From Chrysoporthe austroafricana (lineage: Eukaryota; Ascomycota; Sordariomycetes; Diaporthales; Cryphonectriaceae), in contig JYIP02000018.1 of the NCBI GenBank assembly GCA_001051155.2, positions 62,001-126,000 on the forward strand: 64,000 nucleotides of DNA, read 5' to 3'. This document shows, piece after piece, positions 1 to 11,285 of the stretch. A model generated the notes under the pieces. That model was not told the origin of the DNA. It did not search any database and saw nothing but the letters and a program-made list of their open reading frames with translations. Position numbers and translations under genes: made by a program. How positions within the stretch are numbered: position 1 is the stretch's first letter; each line of letters begins with the position of its first letter.

Positions 1-356
1 TGCTTTGCTGGCTGATTTGTTAATTTACGGCCTGGACTGCAGCCCTAGATGGCAGTCTGCTAGCGCAATAAACTTGTCTCAGCTCATGATGTCTAGTGAA
101 ATTCTCTTCGCTTTGATAGAATTAGTATGTGCCCTATATACCGGTTGGTCTGGCGATCTAGCCGTTATAAATTAGCACAAAGAGTTCAAACTCCAAGTAT
201 TACCGAAGTTTGCAATGCTCCTCTCCAGCCCGGAGTACCAGCTAGGTAGACCGTCAACTTGTTCCAAGGTTTTTGCCTTCTTTCGCGGATGTCTTAAGCA
301 TCCTGCCTTCGAATTCCTCAACGCTCGCCGATAATAAGTTAAGCCTACCTTTTACA
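1..356. other. Spacer and 5' flank of the HET gene
   Basis: No coding signal that I can support. It would hold the promoter and 5' UTR of the HET-domain gene. The HET reading frame stays open back to about 273, but the first ATG in it is at 357. Confidence 0.5.
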
Positions 357-3300
357 ATGGACTTCGTGAGTAACTTCAAGGATAGCCTTAAAGATAAGGC
401 TACCGATCTCGTCCACCTATCGAGTGACACCTTTGAAGATGTTTCGAAGAACCCGGAGAAAATACGGAGATTTCTGAATCTCTGGCTCACTCCGAGCTTC
501 AAGCCTACATTCGTTCCTGAAAAAGAGCGGGAGGAGGTTGAATTCCAGCTACTTGGCCCTTCACTTGACGAGAAAAGACATGTCCCCCGACGAATGTTTG
601 ATATTGAAACGGGCAACCTGGTGGATTGGCTCGACAGCGATGATGTAAGCCAGTATTGTATGCTCTCGCACCAGTGGAAGGGAACCGAAGTCACCTACGA
701 TTATGTCGAAAAAGCGCGGAGGCACAACAGTGAAAGTGTCAAAGCAGGCAAACCTGACGCGAAGAACGATGTCGACATGATCTACAAGCTGTGCGAGCAA
801 GAGATCCTGGAGAGTGAGCAGACCATCAAGGGATTGCTCAGTCAAGTCCACGGACGACAATGTGACGACGTCAAGAAAATACTCGCAGAGCGTATTGAGG
901 TTAATTCGATCAAGTGGCGACAAAAGGGTGCCAGGAAGCAGTCGGGTGATGCAAAGAATCAGCTCGCAAACACTGACTTGGAGTCGGACGCTTTCAAGAG
1001 CCTTGCGTTTGAGATGGAGAACACCGTCGCCCTCGGCTCCAGTACGAACAAACAAAGATCTGAGCCAGCGGGAAGCAGCATAAACCCAAGCGCAGAAGAT
1101 TTGGAGAAGGCACAGACGGCAGTCGACCAGGCACAAACCAATCTCAACAATGTGACTGAGGAGACGTCAACGCTCGAAAAGGAGGAAAAGGTCAAGTTCT
1201 TCCAAGACAGGGGCCTGCTTCGCGATGCCGTTGATAAGCTCCTTGAGCTTTTGCAACGGTGGAAGTCTGTTGTCAAGATTAAGAAGTCCATGAAACAATC
1301 CAAGGAAATTCTCAACTCCAAGTTTTTCCCTGCCGGCGAGAGGCGATACTTATGGAACGACACATGCTGCATCAATAAAGCCGATGCGAACGAACTTATT
1401 ACCTCACTCTCACTCATGGGAGATTGGTACGCAAATGCCGACTTCTGCCTGGTACACCTCGATACAGAAAAGTCTCAAGACGACTGGACTGAAGAGTGGG
1501 ATAGGTTCCAAAAGCGAACAGAAACGGAGCCCGAACTACCTAAACCAAATTACGAAAGTTTTGACAAGGTCCGTGATAATCCTCCGGAATGGTCGACCCG
1601 TGGCTGGACGCTCCAAGAACTTGTTTTAAGCAAGATGACATTCTACGTGAATTCGGCGTGGGAACCATTGGGCAGGCCAGTGGAGAACCTCGGCCCCTAT
1701 TACTTCTTTTGTCCGTTCATTGAGCTGTATGTGGGCAGTGTGGCGCCTGAAGGCCTGGAGAAACTACGTGAATTCTGGGACAAGACAGCAAACAGCCTGG
1801 AACGCAAGGTGAGACCATGCTATAATCGATACCCCCCACAGCCACTAATTGTCCTGGTAGACTCCTAAGGGTATAGCTGTCGATAGTGATGAGATCAAGG
1901 CTGCCTAGAACCTGATTTTGATACTCGACGCGCTTGGATTACACATTCTAGGAAGCATCGAGAGGGAGACTGCCCTACCTTGCATATCACAGGCCGTGTA
2001 TCTCACCGCCACGGGAATGAGAAAGGAGGTCAAGGAAGCGGAGAGCAACAAGCTTCGTCTGACCCATAATCTCAGCGTTCATCTTGAGCAAGATATTGAG
2101 AAAGTGTTCTCTGCTAGAGACATGGGCGGCAGACCCGAGGGAGACGTGATTAAATTCCTGTTGCGATGCTTAGTCGCCGAGACAAAAAACCTCATTCGGT
2201 CCGACAGGGAGGACATTGCAAGGTTTGGCAAGATCGGTGCCTTGGAGAGCTGGCTGGATGGTACCGAGCGGTCGAGATTCTCGACGCAAAAAGTCATGAC
2301 CCTAGCCGCCCACCGTGTCTGCACTGTCGAAACAGATCGGGCGTACTCACTTATGGGCTTTCTTGGCGTCCGCTTCCCCACGTTCGCGGCCGAAGGTCTG
2401 CCCAGGGCTTTGACACGACTCTTCGATGAGGTTCTCACCATCTCTAATGACGTGTCGGTGTTCAACTGGGCTGGCAGGGAGATGGGAAGCCACATCCGCG
2501 GTCGCTCGCTATATCCGTCAAGCCTGAAAGCTTTTCACATTGGCGGCGGGGACGGTCAATCAGTGGCTCTTAAGCGATTGGTAGAGCTGCTGGACACCAA
2601 GCGAAGTGGTGTGATGCAGACGTTCCAGCACGTCGTCGATATGCTCCAAAGAACGATCAGATTCCTTAAGAAGCACGATCATAGACACATTCCCATTGAT
2701 TGGATCACGAAAATCATCATTTTCATCCACTCGGCCGACTTTCAGGATCTCGAACCTCAACTCCAGCATCTCGAGGGCATCATTGCATGGGTGATGAAGA
2801 AATGTGGCAGGGCTCTAGACAACAAGGACAAGCAGCCGGCGGGCCGGAAACCGGGCCTTCTGCACCGCGAATCTATTACCCGATGTTGCAAAGAATCCCG
2901 TCGGAAGCATCCTAGGTCTCAGCAGAAAAAGGCTAAGTTCGAACAAGTGGAATCCGTCGGCTAAGGCTGAGGATGGAACCCCGGGATCGCCGACACCTAG
3001 CGCTGCGAGCGCGGCCGTCGACGATAAACACTACGACATCGCTTCTCTAGAAGATGATGTGAGATTGGGTGGCCCGGTGATGACATGGCTGGAAGACAGT
3101 ATTTCCACGCTTTCAAGTGGCGCAGTCGCTTGTCCGAGACCTGATGATGTACCAAAACTGCCAAAGGAGATCCTGGATGGGCTTACGCAATCAAATCACC
3201 CAAATATTGAGGCTAACAGGGAGAGATGCGCAAAAATGCAGGGGAAAGCTGATATGATCTCACCCAATCCAATCATCGTCACCAACTCTGGCATTGAGGG

Positions 3301-4201
3301 GGTATTCGATATCCAACGCGTCATTATCATTTTTGCTGAGGAAGAAAAACTCTGGAATCAAGTCAAAAACGCGGCCAGCCCACACCAAAAGATCACGGGT
3401 TGGTGTAGCATCAGCACCGGTTTCGCTCGAGTGATGGTTAGCTTCTCATGCGAGAAAAAGATGTTGGAGAAGCAGCTAAGGATCGCCCAAGTCATCAAGA
3501 GGAAGGTGCTGAGTGAGCCTTCCAGGCGAAAGGACGGGCTAGATAGGAAGAAGAGACGAGCAGAAAAGACAGGCCCTGGTGACGACAACGAGCCCGGCCA
3601 TACAGAAGATGAGGAAAAAGTCAGCCGCATGATTGCTTTCATCGAAGAGGAGCACCTTGAGGCTGTTTCTGGCGAATGGGTCCTTGCTAGGTTTTCCGAT
3701 GCCGAAGGTGCGCAGTGGTTTCTTTGCTCTCTCGAGCTCGGTTCGACGCATTGCTTCTACGGCCACCGCATCCCAGCGGACAAGATCGACTTCAATGACG
3801 CGATACCTGAGCCAGGTCTTCTCAACGTTTGGCAGACGTACATGACGCGCAAAAAGCGCAAGCTTTGTAATATCCTTCTGGATTATCTCGGGAGTAGGAC
3901 CATGGGTTCTGCAAGGGACTTGATTTTAAGAGCAGGACACGCGCACGACGAATCCGAGAGCGTGCTCTCACATGCCATTGATCTAAGCAAAACAGCGGTA
4001 CAGCACGCGACAGAAGTGGCAGCGCTGAGCCTGATGGAGTTGGTCTACGAATTGAAGGCCGATTACTTGGACAGAACCCTGACCGCCGCTGTTCTGAAGT
4101 ATACGCCGAAGGAGCTCCAGCCTGCTGTCGAGAACCTGAACGCTGACAAGGATTTTCGTCCAGCCATGTTCCATTCGGGCAGAAGGATCCATATGTTTTA
4201 A
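357..4201 (+). CDS. Large HET-domain (heterokaryon incompatibility) protein, frame unresolved near 2.8-3.0 kb
   Basis: HET domains of filamentous fungi trigger cell death when genetically different hyphae fuse, and act in NLR-like innate recognition. The three classic motifs are visible: LSHQW at residues 103-107, WNDTCC at 333-338 and RGWTLQEL from 415. Start is the ATG at 357 (context acaATGg), the first in an open frame. Exon 1 is 357-1808; intron 1 is 1809-1908 (GTGAGA...CTAG) and restores an open frame at 1909. That second part contains the usual downstream HET block (ALTRLFDEVLTISNDVSVFNW). Exon 2 runs to about 2790-2915 and the last coding block from 3001 or slightly earlier to the TAA at 4199-4201. 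The link between them needs either a weak intron (2916-3000, donor GTCTCA, in phase) or two frameshifts. Total about 1,200 residues. Odd: about 225 residues with charged, coiled-coil-like segments separate motifs 1 and 2. HET assignment is firm; whether the gene is intact is not. Confidence 0.85.
1809..1908 (+). other. Intron 1 of the HET gene
   Basis: GTGAGA donor after codon AAG and CTAG acceptor before AAC. Removal is phase 0 and joins two long open frames; without it the frame stops at 1866-1868. Confidence 0.75.
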
Positions 4202-5174
4202 TGTCCAATGTCCAGAGCTAGCAATAACTTATCCCTGCAGCCTTACACGTGCCTTATCAATTGACTTGTGCTAGTCCTCACCTGCGCAGTGTCTGCGAAA
4301 ATCAAAGTGTGTTTTCCTCTGGAGAGAGGGTCTATCCTTACCTTGGCATCCTACGAAGCACAACTGGGCCGCGCCTGTCGAGCACCACCCAAACAAGTGC
4401 GCTGATTCCACACGCGGGGGGTGGGCGGGTGGCAAACTTGGTCGATTCTGCTCTTGCCTACTACAGGATTCAAAACAAGCTCTGCCCAAGATTCAAATGG
4501 TAAGGAGCCTGTTTGACTTAAGCCTATCAAATATCCGACGCTGTTGAGGATGATAGTGCATGTGGCCCAGGGGCATTAGAGTTGGAATATAATGCCTGTT
4601 CAAGATACTATACCGCTCCTACTATGCTCTTTCAAAACCGTCTGAAAATTGAAGTGAAGAGTAAACCAAATAAATGTAAAGAAGGTGCAACAGACTTGGT
4701 GTCGTAAGACCTTGTTTTCCAATTTTTTAAAATCTCATTATGTCTTTTCAGGACTGTTTTGTTCCAATCTACTTTACTTTCTTTTCTTGGTAGCTAAATT
4801 TACTTTCCAAATGCGAAATGTATAACGAAGAATGCTTGCTGAAGGTATCCGGTAAAGGTGAAATAATTCCTTTATTTTGTTACATTCGTAGTTCTAGAAA
4901 GAATTCGTTCTGATCGAGAAGGCAAGTACGATAGAAACTAGATTGCATTTCAAAATTATCTTGTTGCAAAAACCTCTGTTTATTTGGTCTACGCCTTGCC
5001 TAAATTTCAAGACAGTCTTCCAGTTTTAGAGACGCTTATCTTCAAAGAAAAAAGGTCTTGTGACCGTCTTGAATTCATATCGCATGCCCGCTACGGTATT
5101 GCCAAGCTAGAGATTGATAGAAACCGCTTCGACCGATGAAGCGTACGATCTAGTAGCTCCGTACTAGCAGGCTA
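4202..5174. other. Intergenic spacer, no gene seen
   Basis: About 1 kb, AT-rich from 4500 onward, between the 3' end of the HET gene and the 3' end of the convergent PD-(D/E)XK-like gene. Short ORFs at 4249-4503 on both strands show no family resemblance. Confidence 0.5.
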
Positions 5175-6788
5175 TTAGCTGGGAAGCCCAAGGATATATG
5201 TGCGGTACCACGGCCAGTACGTCTCCCTCGCAAATGTAGCGAGCCTCTGGACGCCGCAAATGATCTTGTAAACGCCAACCAGATCGCGGGTGGAACCAAA
5301 TGGACATTCGCTCCAGAGAATCGTCTTCTTAGCCTCTCTTGTCGTCGCTGCGAAAGCCCAGTCGTGTCCCTGCACAATGATGGCAGGCAGGTAAGGAAGG
5401 TACTGCAGGCCATCAACGGACTCATCACCACCGGCGCTGCCGGAGATCATGGCCGTTAGGTTGGCGAGCAGGTTCCACTGTGCGGCCTGCCACGTGCCCA
5501 TCTGCACCTGCGCCTCCGAGGCCGACCTGTCAGCCGCAAACCTTTTCGTCTTGATGCTGACCGCGACGGGCTCCTTAACGAGCGCGTCGTGATCGGTGTG
5601 GTTGATAGAGAGGAGCGGGAGCACCGCGCGGCGGCTGTCAATTCGAGCGGCTGCGTCGTCTCCATCGCCGGCGTTGGTTGGGTCAATATGCAAGACAAAG
5701 TCTACCTTCTTCCCCGAAGTGCCAGTCGAGAGGTACTCGCTAATGATGGTTGCGGAAGTGCTATGTGCCCGGGGAGGGATAGAGGTTAGTCTCTAGTCTG
5801 AATAGCCGTCTCGTACTGTCTCTCGAGACGAGATGGTCGCATGATGAGGCATTGATCGGCGAACATACCACTGAGTGATGTCTATAAGAGAGCCCTGCGT
5901 AGGGCGATCCCCACCATGGAGAGCTAGGCGTAAGATAGGGAAATGCACAGCTGAGTTCCAAGCAGCCTCTTCAGCATTCCGCTGCTGGCAGATGGTCGCC
6001 CACTCAACGATACTGAGCACCTGCTGCACAGATGGCCTCGGCTTCAAAATTTCTCTTGCGTCACCTGTAGTCTGCTCCGATGCGTAGTGCGTTGCGCGCG
6101 GTAGCCGGAATGACGCCCATCCCGCCGCCTGCGCTGCTGCTGCTGCTTCTTCGATGCCGGCTCGACAAGCAGCCGGTATGACGCGTATGCCCTCCCCGAT
6201 GTCTGCCATCTCGTCCAGCAATTCCACAAGCGCTGGCGGAAGTCTGCTGTCGCCTCTTGACAGTGGTCTCGTCTGTATTCCGTCATCGCGGAGTGCTAGG
6301 CTCCGCAACCTCTTAAGTGGCGACGACCTTCCTGATCTCCGCGACGATGACGCATTCGAATGTAAGGACTGCGACGACGACGCAGTTATGATTGGCATGG
6401 ACATCTGCCGTGGCGTCGCGTCTTGATCATCCGCACCCTCTTCGGCGACATAATCGCTGCCATCGCCACCTCGATGTATTGATGGTGCCGCTGCAGCTGC
6501 CGCTCCCACTGCCGGTGCTCCTGCTCGTTTCAGCCTCTTGGACGGCCGAAGGGGTGTTTCGGGCAATCTCGCGGTGCTTGCGTTTGTGTTCTCTAGCATC
6601 TGGCAGTGCTGATGAGAGCTGGACAGGAGCAGCGAGATGGAGGTCGGCGATAGAAATGGACCAGCGATCGGCCCCGGGCTCTCTGAGGATCGTGGTCGCT
6701 TTTTGGTCGGTTGGGCCGTTGCCAATTGACACACTTCAGGAGCTGAGATCTGGGCCAGCCACGAGAAGATCTCGGACTTGGGCTTCAT
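5175..6788 (-). CDS. Fungal PD-(D/E)XK nuclease-like domain protein
   Basis: Two exons: 6788-5869 and 5760-5175. The intron 5868-5761 has donor GTATGT and acceptor CATAG and joins DITQ-C-TSATIISEYL; the model closes at 501 residues. The N-terminal 200 residues are low complexity (Ser, Arg and Ala runs). The conserved core starts near LPPALVELLDEM, passes VQQVLSIVEWA and AAWNSAVHFPILRLAL, and ends with AIIVQGHDWAFAATTRE and VGVYKIICGVQRL. I recognise this layout from a large, functionally uncharacterised ascomycete family assigned to the PD-(D/E)XK nuclease fold. The likely metal-site Asp is D327 in VDFVLHIDP. The second half-motif reads SIKTKR (K377-T-K379), where I expect SIETK, so the acidic ligand is replaced. 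No secretion signal is seen. Function in the cell is unknown; DNase activity is doubtful given the substitution. Confidence 0.8.
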
Positions 6789-7394
6789 CAGAACGCTCGC
6801 TCAGCGTAAAGTTAGTTTCGAATGTGCGGGTGTGTTAGAGGATTATCGGGTGCCAGGTGGTGGTGGTGGTGGTCTTTCGCGGAGGTCGGCGCGTTGCTTC
6901 AGCCGTGGTCGGTTTGTTTACTTTCGAGGGTGCTTGCTCATCCAATGCATCCTATACGGACGTACCCCAATAGAGCCATGGGTACCTATGCCAATTATGT
7001 AAGCCTCCGCTTTCGGCATCGCTAACACATCCGCGATAAAGACGTCGACAGCTGGAAAAAGAAGGATATGCATTATATACGCCAAATGTTTTTCTAAAGT
7101 GATGTTTTTCGAGAAGCTTATGCAAGAGATCAGATCGCCAGGTAGATACGCTTCGCCCAGGTCACTTGCAATGTTTTTTTTTTTTTTTTAAGTTTTAATT
7201 TTTTTTTTCTCCCCGGAAATGCTGTGTTGATGCGAACCAAAGATCGAAATCAGAAATGTTCTGCAACTTCGAACTATTGGTCCAGTGGTAGTACCGTTGT
7301 TTCGGACCGTGTCGTGGACGCCGACATCGTTCTCGCTAGCAACTGTCTTAAATCGACCTCGATCGGAACCAACTAAGGCTTATATAAGCAACGG
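6789..7394. other. Spacer at the edge of the retrotransposon block
   Basis: Upstream region of the PD-(D/E)XK-like gene. It holds a GGT-repeat tract (6858-6873) and two poly-T tracts (7173-7190 and 7199-7210). Base composition shifts to strongly AT-rich after about 7380. No gene is supported. Confidence 0.5.
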
Positions 7395-7525
7395 TTAGGG
7401 CTAGGATAGCATGGATAGCTAAGCTATCCAGGCTATCCATGAGGATAGCTAGGCTATCCAAGCTATTTAAACTGAAGAGCTGGATATATAAGGACAGGAT
7501 ATTTACTATATAAGAAGGTAAATAG
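7395..7525 (+). repeat. LTR fragment (457-bp LTR family)
   Basis: Carries the signature of the family's U3 region: a GGTTAGGG motif, repeated GATAGCTAAGCTATCC palindromic units and ACTGAAGAGCT followed by a TATATAAGG box, as in the complete LTR at 8586-9042. No ends or target duplication are visible, so this is a decayed fragment. Confidence 0.6.
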
Positions 7526-8059
7526 AAATATATATGGATCGAGAGTAGATATTCGACTTAAGCAATTATATAAGCACTGATAAAGAGGAGATAAGAAGAG
7601 GGTTAATTTCTATTATATTATTATTGTTGCTTATTATTTTTCTTATTGTTATTCGTCTTATTATACTTCTTTTCTAATTATCGAGAGTGGGCGAGAAGCG
7701 AAATATATATAGTTAAAATATCTATTTTTCTAGAATGTTCTTTGCCACTTTGATTTATAAGCATAAGCTATATTTATAAGCATTTATTAGCTTATTATAA
7801 ATTAAAGTTTTCTTTATTTTATTTTCTTTATTTTGCAAGCTCGTTATTTGCCACTCGTTATTCTTTAAAATCTTTTAGCAACTTTTAATTACGTAATTAA
7901 CTAATTACGTAATTATATATTATATATAAATATAAATTATAATGATTATAAATATAGCAACTTTAGCTTTATAGCTCGTATAATTATTGAAATATTAAAA
8001 AGTAAAGTTTTAATATTATTTATTTATTAACTTTTCTTCTTTTAACTATTCGAGCTTTT

Positions 8060-8099
<40 letters not shown>

Positions 8100-8175
8100 A
8101 TAAAGCTTATTATTTATATATTTATTATATATAATTGTTTATATATATATGCTTATATATATATATTTAATATAA
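7526..8175. repeat. Very AT-rich RIP-degraded DNA with a (TA)n tract
   Basis: Almost pure A/T with no readable frame. A (TA)n run spans about 8065-8095. Probably an ancient repeat beyond recognition; nothing further can be assigned. Confidence 0.45.
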
Positions 8176-8320
8176 TATACCTTTCGTTTTCTTTAATAAT
8201 AGCGTATAGAGATTTTATAATTTTAATCGGCTATTATCCCTTTATAAGCGATCCTTCCCTTTTAAGGTATTTTAAGCTTGTTTTGCTGCTTGCCTTGCTA
8301 GCTTTTTTGCTTAGCTTTAA
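8176..8320 (-). mobile_element. Gypsy pol fragment, reverse orientation
   Basis: The sequence is a decayed reverse complement of the pol region at about 19615-19760 of the inner Gypsy element (shared AGCGATCCTTCC and CGGCTATTATCC blocks). It ends exactly where the LTR at 8321 begins. Confidence 0.6.
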
Positions 8321-9199
8321 TGTTATAAACGTTATAGCAATCTCAAAATATACTGTAGAGTTAAAGGTTTTATACTAGCAAAAGCGGTATTAAAATAAGC
8401 TTTAAGCGTTAGAAATACTTTAAATAAAGTTTTTCGAATGCAATATTTATAAGCCTTAAGCAGCTATTATTTGAATAATGCTTGGAGTCTAAATAGTACT
8501 TAAATTTACGATTGAAAAGCTATAATAATTTATTTAATAAATATTCTATCTTTATATATTTAGCTTTTCAATAAGGATAGCTTAATGTTATGAACCAGCG
8601 TACAGAACAGGGCGTGACACCCCGGTTACCCGGAACGGCCCACTCAGTACCAGGATCCTTAGACTCTACGAAAGAACCCAGCAATGCTTGCGCACGCAAG
8701 GGTTAGGGTTAGAGTCGCAGGATAGCTAAGCTATCCAGGCTATCCTGTAGGATAGCTAAGCTATCCAGGCTATCCTGTAGGATAGCTAAGCTATCCCGGC
8801 TATCCCAACTGAAGAGCTGGATATATAAGACCCAGACATCTATCGGACAGATAGAGATAGCTCTTCAGTCGTCAATCTAAGTATCATTGGAACCCTACTA
8901 TTGATAGCCACATTGGCTTATGAACATTGCAATACCCAGCGAACCCGTCCTGAAGCTCAAGACTGTACCCGGCATCGCTCTTGCTAGCATAAACCCCTTG
9001 ACCCTACAGCGCATCCTAGGATTTGCTGCAGCGTTCATAACACTTAAATAGCTTAGCTATCTTAGCTAATTTAACTTTAACCTTTGTTTAAGTAAGCATT
9101 TATATAGTTTTACAGCTAAACTTGAAAATCCCGGTATTAAATAAGCTATTCTAAATAGCTTTAATACCGTACTTTAATTCTGCATATTAGTTTATAATA
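8321..9199 (-). repeat. 416-bp-family LTR, split by a solo LTR
   Basis: Begins TGTTATAAACG and ends TTATAATA. Subtracting the solo LTR and its duplicated 5 bp (8586-9047) leaves 417 bp, the length of the LTRs at 9295 and 34186. The next bases (9200-9294) match the start of the internal region at 9711, so this is the left LTR of a reverse-oriented copy of the same family. Strongly AT-shifted. Confidence 0.7.
8586..9042 (+). repeat. Solo LTR of the 457-bp Gypsy family
   Basis: Complete 457-bp LTR, TGTTATGAACC...TTCATAACA, flanked by a perfect 5-bp target duplication CTTAA (8581-8585 and 9043-9047). It is nearly identical to the LTRs at 17163 and 24085 and much less AT-shifted than its surroundings, so it is young. 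It carries three 30-bp units (8719-8806) with the palindrome GGATAGCTAAGCTATCC, a (TTAGGG)2-like motif near 8700, and a TATATAAG box at 8821-8828 within the inverted repeat 8808-8818/8859-8869. A solo LTR forms when recombination between two LTRs deletes the internal region. Confidence 0.92.
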
Positions 9200-9294
9200 T
9201 TATCCTTTTCTTATCGCTTATTATCTTTAATAATCTTTTATAAGTTTTTCAGCTATTTTTTTATTTTATCGTACTTTTTTAATCAAAATATCTA
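9200..9294 (-). mobile_element. Start of internal region of the split older element
   Basis: Matches the sequence just inside the LTR at 9711-9790, at lower similarity. The rest of this element is lost or displaced by the element starting at 9295. Confidence 0.5.
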
Positions 9295-9710
9295 TATTAT
9301 AAACGCTGCAGTAATCCTAGAATAAACTGTAATATCAAAAGGTTTATGCTAATAAGGGCAGTACTAAATATAACCTTAAATACCGGGAAACGTGCTTAAA
9401 CTAAAAGTTTACAATATTTATAAGCCAATATAGCTATTACTAGGATATAAGTAAAGTCCGAATAATACTTAAATTTATAACTGAAAAGCTATAATAATCT
9501 ATCTAGTAAATATCCTATCCTTATATATCCGGCTTTTCAGTTCTCAATCTGCTAAATCTGAAACAAATCCTTAAATCCTTCTTGCTTTATAACCTTACCT
9601 TTAGCTTATATAAGCGAATAAGGGAATTCCCTAAATAGGGCTGTAAGTCAAGTATTTAATTGTTCCCCATTCTTCTTCTATATGCTTTATTTCCTCGTTA
9701 AGTTATAATA
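9295..9710 (-). repeat. Left LTR (3' LTR) of the reverse Gypsy element
   Basis: 416 bp, starts TATTATAAACGC and ends TTATAATA, where TG/CA ends have become TA/TA by C-to-T and G-to-A changes. Aligns end to end with 34186-34601. Confidence 0.85.
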
Positions 9711-9902
9711 TTATCCCTTTTCTAATTGATTATTATCTTTAACAATTCTTATAAGTAATCCTAGCTCGTTTGGATAGCTTATTATACCTTCCTAATTAGG
9801 ATAAATAATAGAATTTCAAAACCCAAATCTTCCAATCTTTATTCTGATAAATATAAATAATATAATTCCTTAATCTTCCGGATTATTTATTACGCTATTA
9901 TT

Positions 9903-10406
9903 ATGCATCCCTATTCCTATTGCGATCGCTTGAGTTTGGAAATTTATACAGTATCCAAGCAGGATTTATTTTGCTATTTTAAGTATATTCAGTATAATCA
10001 GGCAAGCTGTAATATTCTAGAGCCGATTAATGCCGCGGAATTCTTTTTCGTATTTAATTAGTTCCAGAAACTGGAAAACGAAATCGAAAGTTTGAAAGAT
10101 AAGTTAATGCAATTGCGGAAATAGAAACGGATATAGCAAGAGCGAATGGCCAGGGCATTCCGCTATAATTTATCCAATCTCGAAGAGCTAGAGAAGTTAG
10201 AAGCCGAAAAGGTAGCGGAAGAGAGTCGTAAGACCGAGGCCGAATATCGTGCCGCGGAAACCTTAGTTTCCGAAAGTCCCTTTCTTGAAAGTTTCGACCT
10301 GGATGCGGCCTTATAGCAATTTAGTTCCGATATTAATTAGGTTAATATTAATTTAATTATAGAATCCAAAGCTATTTCGGGTTTTTCTAGTCTTTTTTCG
10401 GGCTAA
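9903..10406 (+). pseudogene. Antisense accessory ORF of the reverse Gypsy element
   Basis: Reads opposite to the element's own gag-pol, between the integrase end and the LTR. One frame from the ATG at 9903 to TAA at 10404-10406 (167 codons) matches the antisense ORF at 23994-23386 without indels: YSYCDRL versus CSYCNRL, then NAAEFF, QKLENEIESL (coiled coil), ERMARAF and ESPFLESFDLDAAL. A few TAG stops interrupt it and some Cys codons have become Tyr, as expected from RIP, but it is visibly richer in GC than the flanking pol DNA. The product's function is unknown; a small Cys-rich coiled-coil protein is inferred. Confidence 0.7.
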
Positions 10407-10429
10407 CGGGTTAGTTATTTTTTCTAGTA

Positions 10430-11285
10430 ATTTTTAAATGCTTATTATATATTATTTAGGTTGCTAATTAGTTCTTAGCTATTTTCGTTTAAATAGTATT
10501 TTTTCTATTTAATTAAGTATTTTTTATATTCGGCTAGTTTTTTATATTTAAAAATTCGTTCGATTTTATATTCTAGTTTATTAGTTTCGATTTATACCGA
10601 TTTATTTATTCGGGTTATTTTGGGTATTAGTTCGAAAAACGAAATATAGAATACTAAATATATTTTTATTTTATAGGGTAATATAAATTCAAAATTAATA
10701 TCCGAAATTTTCTTTAAAATTTTAAATAAATTAAATTTTTTATAATTTAGCGAATAAGAAGATTTTATTATTCTAATATATTCTTTTTGTCGAATAAAGT
10801 AGATTTTATTCTTTTCTTATAAGATTAGTCTTTTAATTCTTTTGGAATTAGTATATTTCGTTATTCTTTCTTATACAAATTTCAGTTTTCTTTAGAATTC
10901 TTTCTAGATTTTCTTAATTTTCCGGATTTGTCTTTTTGCTATTTCCGTATTTGCTCTTAGTAATTTATCGTAATAGGCTATCGGGTTATAGCTATAAAAT
11001 ATATAAAATAATAACTTTTTTATTATACTTATATTTGCATTATTATATGCGAATTATATTAATAGTAATAAATTAATTTAATTATTTTATTCGTAATTTA
11101 TATAATATTATAAATATTATTTAATAATTTAATTAATTTGTTCTATTTATTTATTCGTTTGTAAATGAAATGCTATAAATATCTTTTATTATATTCCGAA
11201 TAACTTTATTAATAAAGTTTAGAATTTGAATACAAATTTCTTATTTTTATTGGAAATAATCTTTTTAAGCATATTGTAATTAGCT
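10430..11285 (-). pseudogene. 3' end of pol (integrase C-terminus and chromodomain region), RIP-degraded
   Basis: Reverse complement resembles the chromodomain and integrase C-terminal coding region of the copies at 22560-23330 and 63280-64000, for example the shared ATCGGGTTATAGCTATA block at 10980-10996. The reading frame is destroyed by stops. It ends at the insertion of the element starting at 11286. Confidence 0.65.

Noticed and set aside
7278..7345. tRNA-like string GGTCCAGTGGTAGTACC resembling a D-arm
   Set aside because: No anticodon stem or acceptor stem pairs around it and no clear B box follows.
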